Assembly (NCBI GenBank): GCA_040387755.1
Contig: JAZKDB010000002.1
Location: forward strand, 310,001 to 374,000
Reading direction: 5' to 3'
Source of the DNA: Rurimicrobium sp040387755
GTDB taxonomy: Bacteria > Bacteroidota > Bacteroidia > Chitinophagales > Chitinophagaceae
Length of the DNA: 64,000 bases
The notes under the pieces are model-generated. The model was not told the DNA's origin, ran no database searches, and worked only from the letters and a program-made list of their open reading frames with translations. This document shows positions 51,811 through 61,581 of the stretch, one piece after another. The first letter of the stretch is position 1; each line of letters starts with the position of its first letter. A program made the position numbers and the translations under genes.

Positions 51811-51825
51811 AATGCCTTGAACCTT

Positions 51826-51833
51826 TATATTTG
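51826..51833 (+). promoter_or_regulatory. -7 box of the T9SS propeller protein gene
   Basis: TATATTTG, 22 bases before the ATG at 51856, right after the terminator of the previous gene. No clear -33 TTG at the usual distance. Confidence 0.55.
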
Positions 51834-51855
51834 TTATACCTAAAACAACTACCCT

Positions 51856-53562
51856 ATGAAAAAATCATTATTTCTACTCTGCCTTTTGGGCAGTGCTTTT
51901 TCCGGCTACGCCCAAGCCCCCAAATATGAATGGGCAAAAAGTATAGGAGGATCTCTTACTACAGTCGGCAATTCGGTTGCTGTAGACATATTAGGCAACG
52001 TCTATACTACAGGCACTTTTGATGGTACTTCAGACTTTGACCCCAGTAATCTAAGTACAGCAAATCTTAGTTCAAACGGGAAAGAAGATATTTTTCTCAC
52101 AAAATTTAATTCAAAAGGTGAATATATCTGGGCCAAAAGCATTGGGGGAAGCGGTACCGATATCCCTTATCAACTAAAATTAGACGGAGCCGGAAATCCA
52201 TATTTAACTGGCAGCTTCGAGGGAACAGTAGATTTTGACCCTAACACAGGAACCAAAAACCAAACCGCTGAAGGAATGGGAGATATTTTTGTGGTAAAGT
52301 TTGATGTATCGGGCAATATGCTTTGGGCTAAAAGTTTTGGTGGTCCGAAAGATGATAAAGGAATATCTCTGGATATTAAAGGTCCAGACTTATTAGTAAG
52401 CGGTTATTTTACTGATACTGTAAATTTTAATTCCGCCATTACAACCGCAAAACATACCACTAAAGGAGTTTCAGACATTTTTATTACTAAGATGGACTTA
52501 TCAGGTAATTATGTCTGGTCTAAATCTGTAGGAGGTGTGAGTGACGAGGAAGGGAAATCAGTAAGTATAGATAAAAGTGGGAATGTATTGGTAACAGGAT
52601 TCTTTAACGGCTCTGTCGACTTTAATCCAGGGCCTGCCGATTTTTACAGAGCCGCAGATGCCGCAAGAGATGCCTACGTTCTGAAATTAAATAAAGATGG
52701 AGACTTTACATGGGTAAAAATACTGGGTGGTAAAGGTTTTGATGGGGCTCAAACAATTCTTACTGATGCCACTAACAACACATACACTCTGGGGTATTTT
52801 ACCAATTATGTTGATTTTGACCCCAGTCCCGGGGATGCGTTTTTGAATCCTGGCACATCAAGTGCGCTCTTTATTCAAAAAATGGATTCTAACGGAAATT
52901 ATCTTTGGGCTAAAAGTTTTAATGCATCCGTTACCGGATATTCGCAATCCGGAGCACTAGACCATCTTGGTAATTTTTATATGATTGGCTATTTCAATTC
53001 TGCCATTGATTTTGGTACAGGTTCCGGAGTGGCTAACCTTAGTTCATCGGGTTTCGAAGATGTGTTTATTGTAAAAATATATCCATCCGGCAAATATGCT
53101 TCTGCCAACAAGATTGGTGGTAGCAAATACGATAATGGCTATTCTTTGCAGATGGGTAGCAGTGGCGATATGTACGCTACCGGCTCTTTTTCGGGTACAG
53201 CAGACTTCGATGCAGGCACTGCTATTGCTAATGTATCTGCTTCTCCGTCAGGAGTATCAGATGCTTTTACGGTAAAATGGAGCAATTTCCCCTCCGGAAT
53301 TGAAGAGCAAAAATCGCTTGTCCCTAATTTGTTCAAGATATACCCAAACCCAAATCAGGGAGAATTTAGCATTCGCCTTCTTGAAAACAGTTCTAAAGCC
53401 AGCATTTCAATCAAAAATACTCTAGGCCAAACTATCTATCAATTAAACAATGCTGAAGTTCAAAACACAATTCACCTTTCCTCAATTGCTCCGGGGATGT
53501 ACTTTGTCAGTTTGCATGAAGATAGCCAAATAGTATCAACTACTGTAATGATGGTTCAATAA
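51856..53562 (+). CDS. T9SS-secreted SBBP/beta-propeller repeat protein
   Basis: This 568-residue protein has a signal peptide (about 1-19) and then about nine SBBP-type repeats, each combining WAKSIGG, GNVYTTGxFxGTxDFDP and DIFxxKxDxxG segments, which build a beta-propeller. The C-terminal ~75 residues are a type A T9SS sorting domain (FKIYPNPNQGEFSI, then APGMYFVSLHEDSQIV). It is therefore delivered to the cell surface or medium through the type IX system. The DxDPxx loops could bind calcium. The ligand is unknown. It stands alone between two terminator regions. Confidence 0.92.
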   Translation: MKKSLFLLCLLGSAFSGYAQAPKYEWAKSIGGSLTTVGNSVAVDILGNVYTTGTFDGTSDFDPSNLSTANLSSNGKEDIFLTKFNSKGEYIWAKSIGGSGTDIPYQLKLDGAGNPYLTGSFEGTVDFDPNTGTKNQTAEGMGDIFVVKFDVSGNMLWAKSFGGPKDDKGISLDIKGPDLLVSGYFTDTVNFNSAITTAKHTTKGVSDIFITKMDLSGNYVWSKSVGGVSDEEGKSVSIDKSGNVLVTGFFNGSVDFNPGPADFYRAADAARDAYVLKLNKDGDFTWVKILGGKGFDGAQTILTDATNNTYTLGYFTNYVDFDPSPGDAFLNPGTSSALFIQKMDSNGNYLWAKSFNASVTGYSQSGALDHLGNFYMIGYFNSAIDFGTGSGVANLSSSGFEDVFIVKIYPSGKYASANKIGGSKYDNGYSLQMGSSGDMYATGSFSGTADFDAGTAIANVSASPSGVSDAFTVKWSNFPSGIEEQKSLVPNLFKIYPNPNQGEFSIRLLENSSKASISIKNTLGQTIYQLNNAEVQNTIHLSSIAPGMYFVSLHEDSQIVSTTVMMVQ

Positions 53563-53634
53563 AATTAATTTTTTAAATACTGCTTTTTACGAAATTTGCT
53601 ATACCAATTTTGGAATTTTTCAAAACAAATAAAA

Positions 53635-54054
53635 ATGAAAAGAAAAGCTATAGCCATTTGGCAAGGAAGTGGAAAAGAAGGTAATGGCAACCTGACCACC
53701 CAGAGCACGGTATTGAATAAAACTCAGTATTCCTTTAATACACGGTTTGCGGATGGTATAGGAACCAATCCTGAAGAACTCATTGCTGCAGCACATTCAG
53801 GCTGCTTTACAATGAAACTCAGTTTCAACTTAAGCGAAGCAGGATTTGTGCCGGATCAACTGGAGACAAGCTGTACCATCACTTTTGAAAATGGAGCAAT
53901 CACCGAATCTCATTTAAGTTTGAATGCTCAGGTGAAAGATATTTCTGAAACTCAATTTGCCGCCTTGGTAAAAGATGCTGAAGAAAATTGCCCAATTTCG
54001 AAATTGCTGAACACAAAAATCACAGTTGAGCATACATTAAATACAGTGAATTAA
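53635..54054 (+). CDS. OsmC/Ohr-family peroxiredoxin
   Basis: This 139-residue protein has the two catalytic cysteines of OsmC/Ohr: Cys57 in AAAHSGCFTMKL and Cys119 in AEENCPISKLLN. An OsmC-like N-terminus (AIAIWQGSGKEGNGNL) also fits. It reduces organic hydroperoxides with electrons from lipoyl-type or low-molecular thiols. I start at the ATG at 53635; the longer frame from 53596 begins in A+T-rich non-conserved sequence. It is monocistronic with its own terminator. The sequence favours OsmC over Ohr. Confidence 0.9.
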   Translation: MKRKAIAIWQGSGKEGNGNLTTQSTVLNKTQYSFNTRFADGIGTNPEELIAAAHSGCFTMKLSFNLSEAGFVPDQLETSCTITFENGAITESHLSLNAQVKDISETQFAALVKDAEENCPISKLLNTKITVEHTLNTVN

Positions 54055-54071
54055 ACTTAAATATTAAGACC

Positions 54072-54106
54072 AAACAGCCTGTAAAATTTACAGGCTGTTT
54101 TTTATT
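54072..54106 (+). terminator. Intrinsic terminator after the OsmC gene
   Basis: A long palindrome (arms AAACAGCCTGTAAA and TTTACAGGCTGTTT, 54072-54085 and 54087-54100) followed by a T run. Confidence 0.85.
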
Positions 54107-54149
54107 TTTTTAAAGGAACTTTACCCGATCAAAAAATAATCTCAACAAC

Positions 54150-55310
54150 ATGAAAATACTTCTTTTGGGCTCAGGCGAACTTGGAAAAGAATTTGTAATT
54201 GCGGCGCAGCGCATTGGTCAGACTGTTATCGCAGTTGACAGCTATGAAGGAGCACCAGCCATGCAGGTAGCTCACGGATTTGAAGTCATTAACATGTTGG
54301 ACGGTGAAGCTCTGGACCGAATTGTAGCCAAACATAAACCGGATTTTATTGTACCGGAAATTGAAGCAATACGCACTGAACGTTTTTACGATTATGAAAA
54401 GCAGGGAATTGTAGTAGTACCATCTGCCAAAGCAGCAAATTATACTATGAACCGCAAAGCGATTCGTGATTTGGCGGCAAAAGAATTAGGACTCAAAACT
54501 GCTAATTACCGTTATGCCACTTCTGCTGAAGAATTGAATAAAGCTGTGGCAGAGGTAGGAATTCCTTGTGTAGTAAAACCACTTATGTCATCTTCGGGTA
54601 AGGGCCAATCCACTATAAAATCAGCAGAAGATATTGATAAAGCCTGGCAATATGCCGTAGATGGCTCGCGCGGAGATGTAATAGAAGTGATTGTAGAAGC
54701 TTTTGTGAAATTCAATTCTGAAATCACCTTACTGACAGTTGCCCAAAACAATAACCCGACTTTATTTTGTGCTCCCATTGGTCATCGTCAGGAACGCGGC
54801 GATTATCAGGAAAGCTGGCAACCTGCTGTAATAAACAATGAAGCACTGAAAGAAGCGCAGGAGATGGCCGAAAAAGTGACTAAAGCTTTGGGAGGTGCAG
54901 GTATTTTTGGTGTCGAGTTTTTTCTGACTGATGATGGTGTTTACTTTTCTGAGCTCTCCCCCCGCCCTCACGATACAGGTATGGTAACACTTGCCGGAAC
55001 GCAAAATTTCAATGAATTTGAATTGCATTTGCGTGCTATATTAAGTTTACCAATTGCAGGAATCACCCTCGAAAAAGCAGGAGCAAGTGCTGTTATTCTG
55101 GCTTCACAAAATTCGAACAATCCAACATTTGAAGGAATAGAGCAAATTGCTGCTTTACCCAAAACCGATTTTCGTTTGTTTGGCAAACCCACATCAAGAC
55201 CGTACCGTAGAATGGGTGTAGCATTGGTCAATGCCCCCTTGGGAGCCGACATTAATAAAGTGGTGGAAGATGCGAAAAAAGCTGCAGGGTTAGTGAAAGT
55301 CAATATCTAA
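54150..55310 (+). CDS. purT: Formate-dependent GAR transformylase
   Basis: This 386-residue ATP-grasp enzyme matches PurT. The N-terminus has LLLGSGELGKEFVIAAQRIG and AVDSYEGAPAMQVAH, EIEAIRT closes the first domain, the ATP-grasp loop is VKPLMSSSGKGQS, and the metal-binding end has FFLTDDGVYFSELSPRPHDTGMVTL. It makes formyl-GAR from GAR, formate and ATP, a folate-independent purine step. It stands alone, 96 bases after the OsmC gene. Confidence 0.95.
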   Translation: MKILLLGSGELGKEFVIAAQRIGQTVIAVDSYEGAPAMQVAHGFEVINMLDGEALDRIVAKHKPDFIVPEIEAIRTERFYDYEKQGIVVVPSAKAANYTMNRKAIRDLAAKELGLKTANYRYATSAEELNKAVAEVGIPCVVKPLMSSSGKGQSTIKSAEDIDKAWQYAVDGSRGDVIEVIVEAFVKFNSEITLLTVAQNNNPTLFCAPIGHRQERGDYQESWQPAVINNEALKEAQEMAEKVTKALGGAGIFGVEFFLTDDGVYFSELSPRPHDTGMVTLAGTQNFNEFELHLRAILSLPIAGITLEKAGASAVILASQNSNNPTFEGIEQIAALPKTDFRLFGKPTSRPYRRMGVALVNAPLGADINKVVEDAKKAAGLVKVNI

Positions 55311-55359
55311 TTACAAAAGATCATCAAAGTACTGATTAACCTTAATTTCTATAAACTAA

Positions 55360-55593
55360 TCAATAGTGATTTATAGAAAGCATACCAGCTATAGTAATAT
55401 CTATTGGCATAATCTCCTCTTTAACTTTCAATTCCTGAATTTCTGGAATTTGAATTTTCTCTTCTACCTCTATACTCCAGTTCCCAAAATTTTTAATTTT
55501 TTTTTTGTTTGACCCAAGGTTTTGCACGTTTTGGGTGTCTTTACTATAGAATGAGAATATCCCCAGATATAATAACGCGATCATGATGAACAA
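55360..55593 (-). CDS. Possible small membrane-anchored protein
   Basis: A 77-codon minus-strand frame starts with a hydrophobic stretch (MFIMIALLYLGIFSFYS) followed by a charged region with IQIPEIQELKVKEEIMPIDI. It is the only sizeable frame in the 440-base gap between purT and the sigma factor gene. Its upper part could be a signal anchor. There is no family match known to me and no visible promoter, so it may be a chance or decayed frame. Confidence 0.35.
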   Translation of the reverse strand: MFIMIALLYLGIFSFYSKDTQNVQNLGSNKKKIKNFGNWSIEVEEKIQIPEIQELKVKEEIMPIDITIAGMLSINHY

Positions 55594-55716
55594 AATATTC
55601 CAAAGACAGGAGAAACAAAGTCGATTAACAAAAACAAGCTATAAATAAGTAGTGCCAAACTTTTAATAATAAAATGAAAACCTCAGAATAGGCTACTACT
55701 AAAAATATGGTTTTGA

Positions 55717-55724
55717 TATTTTTG
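55717..55724 (+). promoter_or_regulatory. Possible -7 box of the sigma factor gene
   Basis: TATTTTTG matches TAnnTTTG 27 bases before the TTG start of the sigma factor. No -33 element at the usual distance. The rest of the 55311-55750 gap shows nothing else convincing. Confidence 0.4.
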
Positions 55725-55750
55725 ATATATTAAATTATTAATCGGCCCGA

Positions 55751-56308
55751 TTGGAAAGTACAAATAATGAACTAATAGAAAAATGTAAGCTTAAAGATAG
55801 TAAAGCTCAGGAAACAATTTTCAAATCATACTATAGTGATTTTATGAAAATCTGTATCAGATACGCGTCCGATAAACAATCTGCAAATGAAATTCTTAAT
55901 GACTCCTTCTTTAAAATATTTACAAAAATTGACGATTACTCAGGGATTGGATCATTTGAAGGATGGATGCGCAAAATAGTTATCAATACTTGTCTTCTGC
56001 ACATAAGGAGTAATAAAAACTATAATAAAAACCTTGTCAGACAACAAGATGGCGATGTGACAATTTTTAGTAAGTCACATTTAGATAACGAAGCGATTAG
56101 TAAACTGAGCATGCATGAATTGTCGCAACTAATACAATCCTTGCCAAAAATGAGTAGAGCAGTCTTCAATCTAAATGTTTTTGAAGGTTTCACACATAAA
56201 GAGATCGCTAAAACAATGAGTATTAGTGAAGGAACATCCCATTGGCACCTTAATTATGCAAGAGAATATTTAAAGTCGAGAATTAAAAAATCTAATAATG
56301 ACAAATAA
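55751..56308 (+). CDS. ECF-type RNA polymerase sigma factor
   Basis: This 185-residue sigma-70 ECF factor has region 2 (ETIFKSYYSDFMKICIRYA, then ANEILNDSFFKIFTKIDDY and GSFEGWMRKIVINTCLLHIRS) and region 4 (LIQSLPKMSRAVFNLNVFEGFTHKEIAKTMSISEGTSHWHL) with its helix-turn-helix. The start is a TTG at 55751; the first ATG lies too far inside region 2. The gene overlaps the following membrane protein by 11 bases, which marks that protein as the cognate anti-sigma factor. It likely directs an envelope-stress or surface-signal response. Confidence 0.92.
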   Translation: MESTNNELIEKCKLKDSKAQETIFKSYYSDFMKICIRYASDKQSANEILNDSFFKIFTKIDDYSGIGSFEGWMRKIVINTCLLHIRSNKNYNKNLVRQQDGDVTIFSKSHLDNEAISKLSMHELSQLIQSLPKMSRAVFNLNVFEGFTHKEIAKTMSISEGTSHWHLNYAREYLKSRIKKSNNDK

Positions 56309-57401
56309 GGACTTTGACAATAGCCTTCGCGAAATAATGAAGGAAGGGCATTTGCCCTATGAGGCAGAACAGTGGGAAAAATTGGCTAAAGAGTTAAATA
56401 AAGAGAAGGAGCATAAAGCTGGAATATTAATCAATATAGCAATAGAAAAATGGAGTGTTTACTTAAAGCCAATACTAGCCATTGCCAGTGGAATTATTGG
56501 TTTTGTCCTGTATACACATTTTGCTAAAAGTGGGCTTGAAAAACATCAGATTAAGCACCCCATCGCTTATCAAAACAATTTTAATGATAAGAAAACATCG
56601 AATATTGATACAACAGCATTGACAACAGCAGTAAAAGCTCAGACAGTAAGCCATTTAATTGAAAAAAAACAAAGTTCATCCGGTATAGCCACGTTTAAAA
56701 CCGGAAATAGCAACAATCTCAACAAATTAATTGACAACACGATAAATAATTCCATCGCACAAAACAAAGAATTAACCCAAGGAATTAATGACAAAGTAAG
56801 AGACTCTAATAAATTTAAAGATGATTATGCATTACAATTTGAAGAAATTCCATCACACAGAGAAACAGTATACTTTGACTTATTGGGTGGTTATAATGTC
56901 AACAATATTAAAAACAGTTTCAATTTCGGTATCAATCTAAGAAAAAACGTCTATAAAAAATTAAGGCTGGAGGCTAGCATTGCCTTAGTAGGTGGATATA
57001 ATAAAACCTACAAAGCACAGGAAGGCTTTAACCCTGCTGATAGTTTTCAGGCTAATGCTCAAGAACAATTCGAATCAACGACAAACAATATTTTCTACCT
57101 GCAGGCAGCACCATCAATCAGCTACGAACTATTAAGAGGTTTTTACTTTGGATGGGGCTTAGATGCGCAGAAGCTTATCAATTCAGCATCAAAAGCACGC
57201 ATTATTGACGACAAGGGAACTCTTATTGGCTCCCAGCCCCTTTGGGATTTCGGCACATTACTCACAACTAATTATCAAGTGTCAACCAAAATCAATGCCG
57301 GAATCATGTATCGTAAAAGTCTGGTCGGTATTAACCAAAATACTACTCATTCTGTTTCCCGGGATTATCTAATGATGCAAATGAGTGTCAGAATCAACTA
57401 A
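56298..57401 (+). CDS. Anti-sigma-like membrane protein with barrel-like C-terminal domain
   Basis: The start overlaps the sigma factor by 11 bases. The 367-residue protein has a short cytoplasmic N-terminus (FDNSLREIMKEGHLPYEAEQWEKLAKELN), a single membrane helix (about 54-74, LKPILAIASGIIGFVLYTHF), and a ~110-residue Asn/Ser/Lys-rich periplasmic linker. A ~180-residue beta-rich part follows (YFDLLGGYNVNNIKNSFNFGINLRKNVYK, then FYLQAAPSISYELLRGFYFGWGLDAQKL, ending MSVRIN) that looks like an outer-membrane beta-barrel. This would tie the sigma factor to the envelope in one polypeptide. The anti-sigma role is inferred from position. Confidence 0.75.
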   Translation: MTNKDFDNSLREIMKEGHLPYEAEQWEKLAKELNKEKEHKAGILINIAIEKWSVYLKPILAIASGIIGFVLYTHFAKSGLEKHQIKHPIAYQNNFNDKKTSNIDTTALTTAVKAQTVSHLIEKKQSSSGIATFKTGNSNNLNKLIDNTINNSIAQNKELTQGINDKVRDSNKFKDDYALQFEEIPSHRETVYFDLLGGYNVNNIKNSFNFGINLRKNVYKKLRLEASIALVGGYNKTYKAQEGFNPADSFQANAQEQFESTTNNIFYLQAAPSISYELLRGFYFGWGLDAQKLINSASKARIIDDKGTLIGSQPLWDFGTLLTTNYQVSTKINAGIMYRKSLVGINQNTTHSVSRDYLMMQMSVRIN

Positions 57402-57501
57402 TGCGAAGCACTCTTGATTTTTTTCTATTACCCTACCTATCAATTATTAAGAGACAAGCCGAACACTCTATTAAAAAGTAGGCATCCTACACAAATACAC
57501 T

Positions 57502-59094
57502 ATGAAATCAAACAGAAAAAGAACCAAAATTTTTATGCTATCGATGTTTTGCAGCATCTTAACTTATGGCCAAAGTACAAATTTTGCTTATACCTATGGC
57601 GGTGAGAATTTTGATACGGAGGCAAGAAATTTGAGTATTGCAAAAGACAATTCAATAATAACCACCTCAGTTTGGCACAATACAGTTTTTGCAGAAGTTG
57701 ACGCTTTAATAATACACAAAGCATCATCTGAAGGAAAGCTAAAATGGAAAACGATTTTGGAATGTTCTGAAGCGCAGCCCTGTGGATTGTATGAGTTGCC
57801 AGATAGTTCTATAGTAGTTTTGGCAGATGTGTACAAAGCTGGAGAAAAAAGCATTCAAATAATCAAACTAAATAAAAGCGGTGGCTTAGTAAGCCACAAA
57901 GGATATTCTAATAAAAACTTAAACCTGATTGGAGCTTCAATTATAGGATCAAACAATTATTTTTATGTCCTCAGTTACGACGCATACTCTACTCCTAAAA
58001 GCAGCACAATTCAAAAATTTGATCAGGATTTAAATAAAATATCCTCCATAACATTCAATGATGTCAATTGCCTTAATGGTAGAATATTTGAAAATAAATT
58101 AATCCTTACCGGATATAGAGACACGGGTGGTTGGGCGCCATCCAGTTTGCAGCCTGTTCTGGTCAAATTAGACAGCTCACTTAATGTATTGGAATCTTCT
58201 TTTTTTACAATAACAAATCCAGGCTATTCATATGGTTGGGGTACAAAAATCATAATCGACCAAAATACCCCAATTATTATTGGTGATTATAATACTAATT
58301 TTGGCTTAGCTAAGAGGTTATACATATATCCTGAAAAGTTATCATCATCAAAATTTGTATCCGGTGATTTTATTGCTGATTTGACTATAAAAAACAATAG
58401 TCTCTATATTGCAGCAGGTTTGGATGAAGCAGTTGGAGGTATAGACGCTTATATTGCAAAATATGACCTTACTACCGAAACAAAAAAATGGGTTAAAGCA
58501 TACGGAACGACAGAAGATGATGCGCTGAGTTCTATCAAATTTGAACAGGATAAGTTGTATGCATGGGGCATTTCGCGAAGCTTTAGCAACCGTACAAGTA
58601 CAAGAGGATACCCCGTTACCGAAGCTTTTGTAATACAAACAGACAGTATGGGGCGTTTAGAATGTTCTGTTGACATTACTACCGAAAAAATCAACTTCAC
58701 TCCGTTAACAATTGAGCAAACAAACTTTGTCTGCAGCACATATACAAACGACACGACATATAATGACCTCTGCTATGTTATTAACCCGGGCTATTTTGAT
58801 TCACTTGCCTGCGTTTCTGCAACGGCAACCATTAAAACGTTTGAGCCTAATACTTTCAAGGTTTTTCCCAATATCACGAAAGACAAAATCAACATTATCA
58901 ATTCAAAAATCAGAATGGAACAATCTTTTGAGCTAATGAATATAATTGGCCAACGAGTGTTAAAGGGAAAACTTGAATCCTCTAAAACAGAACTAGACAT
59001 TTCCAATCAGGCAAACGGCATGTACCTGCTGAGAATATTTGACGAATCCACAAGAGAATCGGAAGTATTTAAGATTCATAAAATAACAGAATAA
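57502..59094 (+). CDS. T9SS-secreted protein downstream of the sigma/anti-sigma pair
   Basis: This 530-residue protein has a signal peptide (about 1-23), a long beta-rich region with propeller-like repeats (DALIIHKASSEGKLKW, DAYIAKYDLTTETKKWVKAYGTTEDDALSSIKF), and a C-terminal T9SS sorting domain (FKVFPNITKDKINI, then ANGMYLLRIFDESTRE). The fold resembles the delta-60 and SBBP proteins at 25 and 52 kb. It lies 100 bases after the anti-sigma-like gene on the same strand and is a natural candidate for a gene controlled by that sigma factor. Confidence 0.88.
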   Translation: MKSNRKRTKIFMLSMFCSILTYGQSTNFAYTYGGENFDTEARNLSIAKDNSIITTSVWHNTVFAEVDALIIHKASSEGKLKWKTILECSEAQPCGLYELPDSSIVVLADVYKAGEKSIQIIKLNKSGGLVSHKGYSNKNLNLIGASIIGSNNYFYVLSYDAYSTPKSSTIQKFDQDLNKISSITFNDVNCLNGRIFENKLILTGYRDTGGWAPSSLQPVLVKLDSSLNVLESSFFTITNPGYSYGWGTKIIIDQNTPIIIGDYNTNFGLAKRLYIYPEKLSSSKFVSGDFIADLTIKNNSLYIAAGLDEAVGGIDAYIAKYDLTTETKKWVKAYGTTEDDALSSIKFEQDKLYAWGISRSFSNRTSTRGYPVTEAFVIQTDSMGRLECSVDITTEKINFTPLTIEQTNFVCSTYTNDTTYNDLCYVINPGYFDSLACVSATATIKTFEPNTFKVFPNITKDKINIINSKIRMEQSFELMNIIGQRVLKGKLESSKTELDISNQANGMYLLRIFDESTRESEVFKIHKITE

Positions 59095-59420
59095 CCTTAT
59101 CACAATTACCAAGAGCCCCTATAAAACCTATACACCCCCTTAAGGTCCATTTTTTTAGTATAAACACTACGAGAATGGGCTTTAAATTTTATCTCCAGAG
59201 AGTCAATATCCTGCTTCTTTACAGCACAAAAGCATTTTTCATACCAACTTTTCAAAATCTCTATTTTTATCCGTAAAACCTAGCAAATTTTAAAATAAAC
59301 ATTAGAAAATTTTCATGAAAAGGAAGTTCATTCAACGGAAAACATACTACTGTAAACAAAATTATCAACTTGGTGGGAGATCAGCTTGGTTTGTAGGCAA
59401 TTAGGTAGTTTTAATAAAGT
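59095..59420. other. Gene-free gap
   Basis: About 325 A+T-rich bases between two converging genes. I see no conserved reading frame, promoter box or repeat here. The terminator of the minus-strand gene lies at its right edge. Confidence 0.6.
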
Positions 59421-59452
59421 TAAAGGGCCTGAAATATCTCTCAGGCCCTTTA
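59421..59452 (-). terminator. Terminator of the minus-strand secreted protein gene
   Basis: A perfect 12-bp stem (TAAAGGGCCTGA at 59421-59432, TCAGGCCCTTTA at 59441-59452) with an 8-nt loop, 20 bases past the stop. The T tract on the minus strand is interrupted but present. Confidence 0.7.
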
Positions 59453-59471
59453 GATTAATTCCAGAATATCT

Positions 59472-61175
59472 CTAACTCTTCCTGATACTAAAATAGCCCA
59501 TCATTGTTTTTTTATTTCGGATGTTTTTGGATGCAATAAATGCAATCTTATTATTGTCCATTATTTGTAATTTTTTATGCGGATCGAAAGTATATGAGCC
59601 TAGTTGCTTGGAAGCAATAAGCACATCTCTCTTTAGAGTTCCATCAGGTTTTATATTTACAATGTAAGTGGCATCATTATTTCTGTTTTTGTCACCAAGC
59701 TTTCTCTTATTATTTACAGCATTTGGGTCATCATTAAAAACCAAGTAGACCTCACCTTCTATACTGAAAGCGGTATAATCACGTTCATACATTTTGTTCG
59801 GAAACTTACTGATATAAACAGTCTGCTTTGCCACTTTGTTCATGGTTTGTAGATTGCCTTCTTTGTCGTATTTAAAAACCATCATATCATCATAATGATG
59901 GTGATAATCAACTTCCCTCTTAGTCACTACCCCCTTTGAAGATGTCGTAGTTCTAGTCACCTTTTGAACATAATAATTTTCAGCAATTGCCAGATATCCA
60001 CCATCACTTGTGGGGATAAATTCTGAAAATCCAAAATCATTATCCTCTCTCACTGCTTTTCCCTTCTTTTCTTTCTTGGATAATTTTTTGGCATAACTTT
60101 CTGTGTGATCAGAAGCGATAAACTCTGCATTAAATTTTTGTTTGGTCATTTCAGACAGTTCCCTTTGTTCATTTAGAGCTGCATAAAACATACCATCATA
60201 ACCCTTTGCATTGGCCTTGGTCTTGTAAAAACCCATTACCAAAGGCTCATTACTCTTGTTTAATGAAATCACAGCATCATTAACATAATTGCCTGAAAAC
60301 TTAAGTCTGCTTTCTTTAGGTTTAATACTTGCCTGATTGACTGAATAAACAGAAATATAACCTGGATTTTGTTTTTGTTTTTTATCAAAATAGCGGCCCA
60401 ATATCAATACCTCTCCCTGATTCGTTAATTTAGCATCTTTAATGGTATACTTGTTAGATGCTTTTGGCAAGGAATAGTTGGAGGCAAAAACAGGCTTCAT
60501 ATCTTTGGAAAATACTGCAGAGGAGTATGCTACACCTGTTTTTGTAGCCTTATCTTTTTGATAAGTTGCCATAAAAAGAATATGACTGCTGTCGGGAGAA
60601 AACTTCACACTGAAACTTTTAACTTTCAGTGTTTTCTCATTTTTGCTTTTAGACAGACTAAGAATATGTGTAGATTGAGTAACAAAACCGGTTTCCATAT
60701 CTACTTCAGCAATAGAGTAATTATTTCTAGGTTTCTTTGCATCCTGAATAACCATATAGTATTTCCCACCAAGCATAAAATTGGGTAGAGAAGTATTCGT
60801 TTCCACAATTTGTACCCAGCCAAGAACACTGGTCAATGTTGCCTTACCATTAATTTGAGATTGTCTGATTAACGGGTTTTGACTGGTTACTTGTTGCTCA
60901 CCAATGACTTTTAAATCCTTATCATACTTCTTGATATATTTTTTGACATCAATATTCACATAGTTAAATAACATAAGCGGGAGATACATCTTGATTTTAG
61001 GACTTGTGGCAGAAACAAGCAGGTTACCCTGATTATCCTTCCCTATAAATTCACTTGGCCTAACCTTGTTTTTCTCCATTTCATTTACCTTCAACTCATA
61101 GCTCTGGGCTTGAGCAACATTGCAAACAGCAATTAATGCTGCTGAAATAAAAAGTTTGTAATACAATTTGTTCAT
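59472..61175 (-). CDS. Hypothetical secreted protein, likely beta-propeller
   Basis: This 567-residue protein has a signal peptide (about 1-23, ending NVAQAQ). The rest is beta-rich with repeated phrases such as GKDNQGNLLVSAT, FSVKFSPDSSHILFMATYQKDK, and FGFSEFIPTSDGGYLAIAENYYVQ, suggesting a 6- or 7-bladed propeller. There is no T9SS tail, so it is probably periplasmic or outer-membrane associated by another route. The family is unnamed to me and common in Bacteroidota. It is a single gene, converging with the T9SS gene and divergent from gyrA. Confidence 0.7.
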   Translation of the reverse strand: MNKLYYKLFISAALIAVCNVAQAQSYELKVNEMEKNKVRPSEFIGKDNQGNLLVSATSPKIKMYLPLMLFNYVNIDVKKYIKKYDKDLKVIGEQQVTSQNPLIRQSQINGKATLTSVLGWVQIVETNTSLPNFMLGGKYYMVIQDAKKPRNNYSIAEVDMETGFVTQSTHILSLSKSKNEKTLKVKSFSVKFSPDSSHILFMATYQKDKATKTGVAYSSAVFSKDMKPVFASNYSLPKASNKYTIKDAKLTNQGEVLILGRYFDKKQKQNPGYISVYSVNQASIKPKESRLKFSGNYVNDAVISLNKSNEPLVMGFYKTKANAKGYDGMFYAALNEQRELSEMTKQKFNAEFIASDHTESYAKKLSKKEKKGKAVREDNDFGFSEFIPTSDGGYLAIAENYYVQKVTRTTTSSKGVVTKREVDYHHHYDDMMVFKYDKEGNLQTMNKVAKQTVYISKFPNKMYERDYTAFSIEGEVYLVFNDDPNAVNNKRKLGDKNRNNDATYIVNIKPDGTLKRDVLIASKQLGSYTFDPHKKLQIMDNNKIAFIASKNIRNKKTMMGYFSIRKS

Positions 61176-61539
61176 GTTTGTTTTTTTTAAAGTGGCGCAA
61201 AATAGTAATAAAAATTACTTTATAACTATGAAATTGGATAATTTAAAAAAAGATTGATTTATTTACAAATAAAACTATATTTACATATAAAAAAGAGATT
61301 TTTTATACCCAAAAATCATTATGAGAATTACTATGCTAAAGACCTGCTTTTCATTTCACAGATTTCATAAATCAATACAGCTTATGAAAGGTTAACAATG
61401 TTGAATCAGCAGCGTTCAAAAAAACCTAAAATCCATATAACTATCAACTAAATAATATAAAATATCTAATCTTCTTTTTATCCACAAAATCCAATAAATA
61501 TTGGGATAAATAATAGCCAAAATCCCCTCTGAAAACGCT
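61176..61539. other. Gene-free, A+T-rich gap before gyrA
   Basis: No convincing reading frame, repeat or hairpin is visible on either strand. The gyrA promoter lies at its right edge. Confidence 0.6.
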
Positions 61540-61547
61540 ATATTTGC
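61540..61547 (+). promoter_or_regulatory. -7 box of gyrA
   Basis: TATATTTG is a perfect TAnnTTTG box 34 bases before the gyrA ATG. No TTG is present at the usual -33 distance. Confidence 0.55.
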
Positions 61548-61581
61548 GCTACTTTAAAAGCAAGTTCAAGTATTTCTATAT

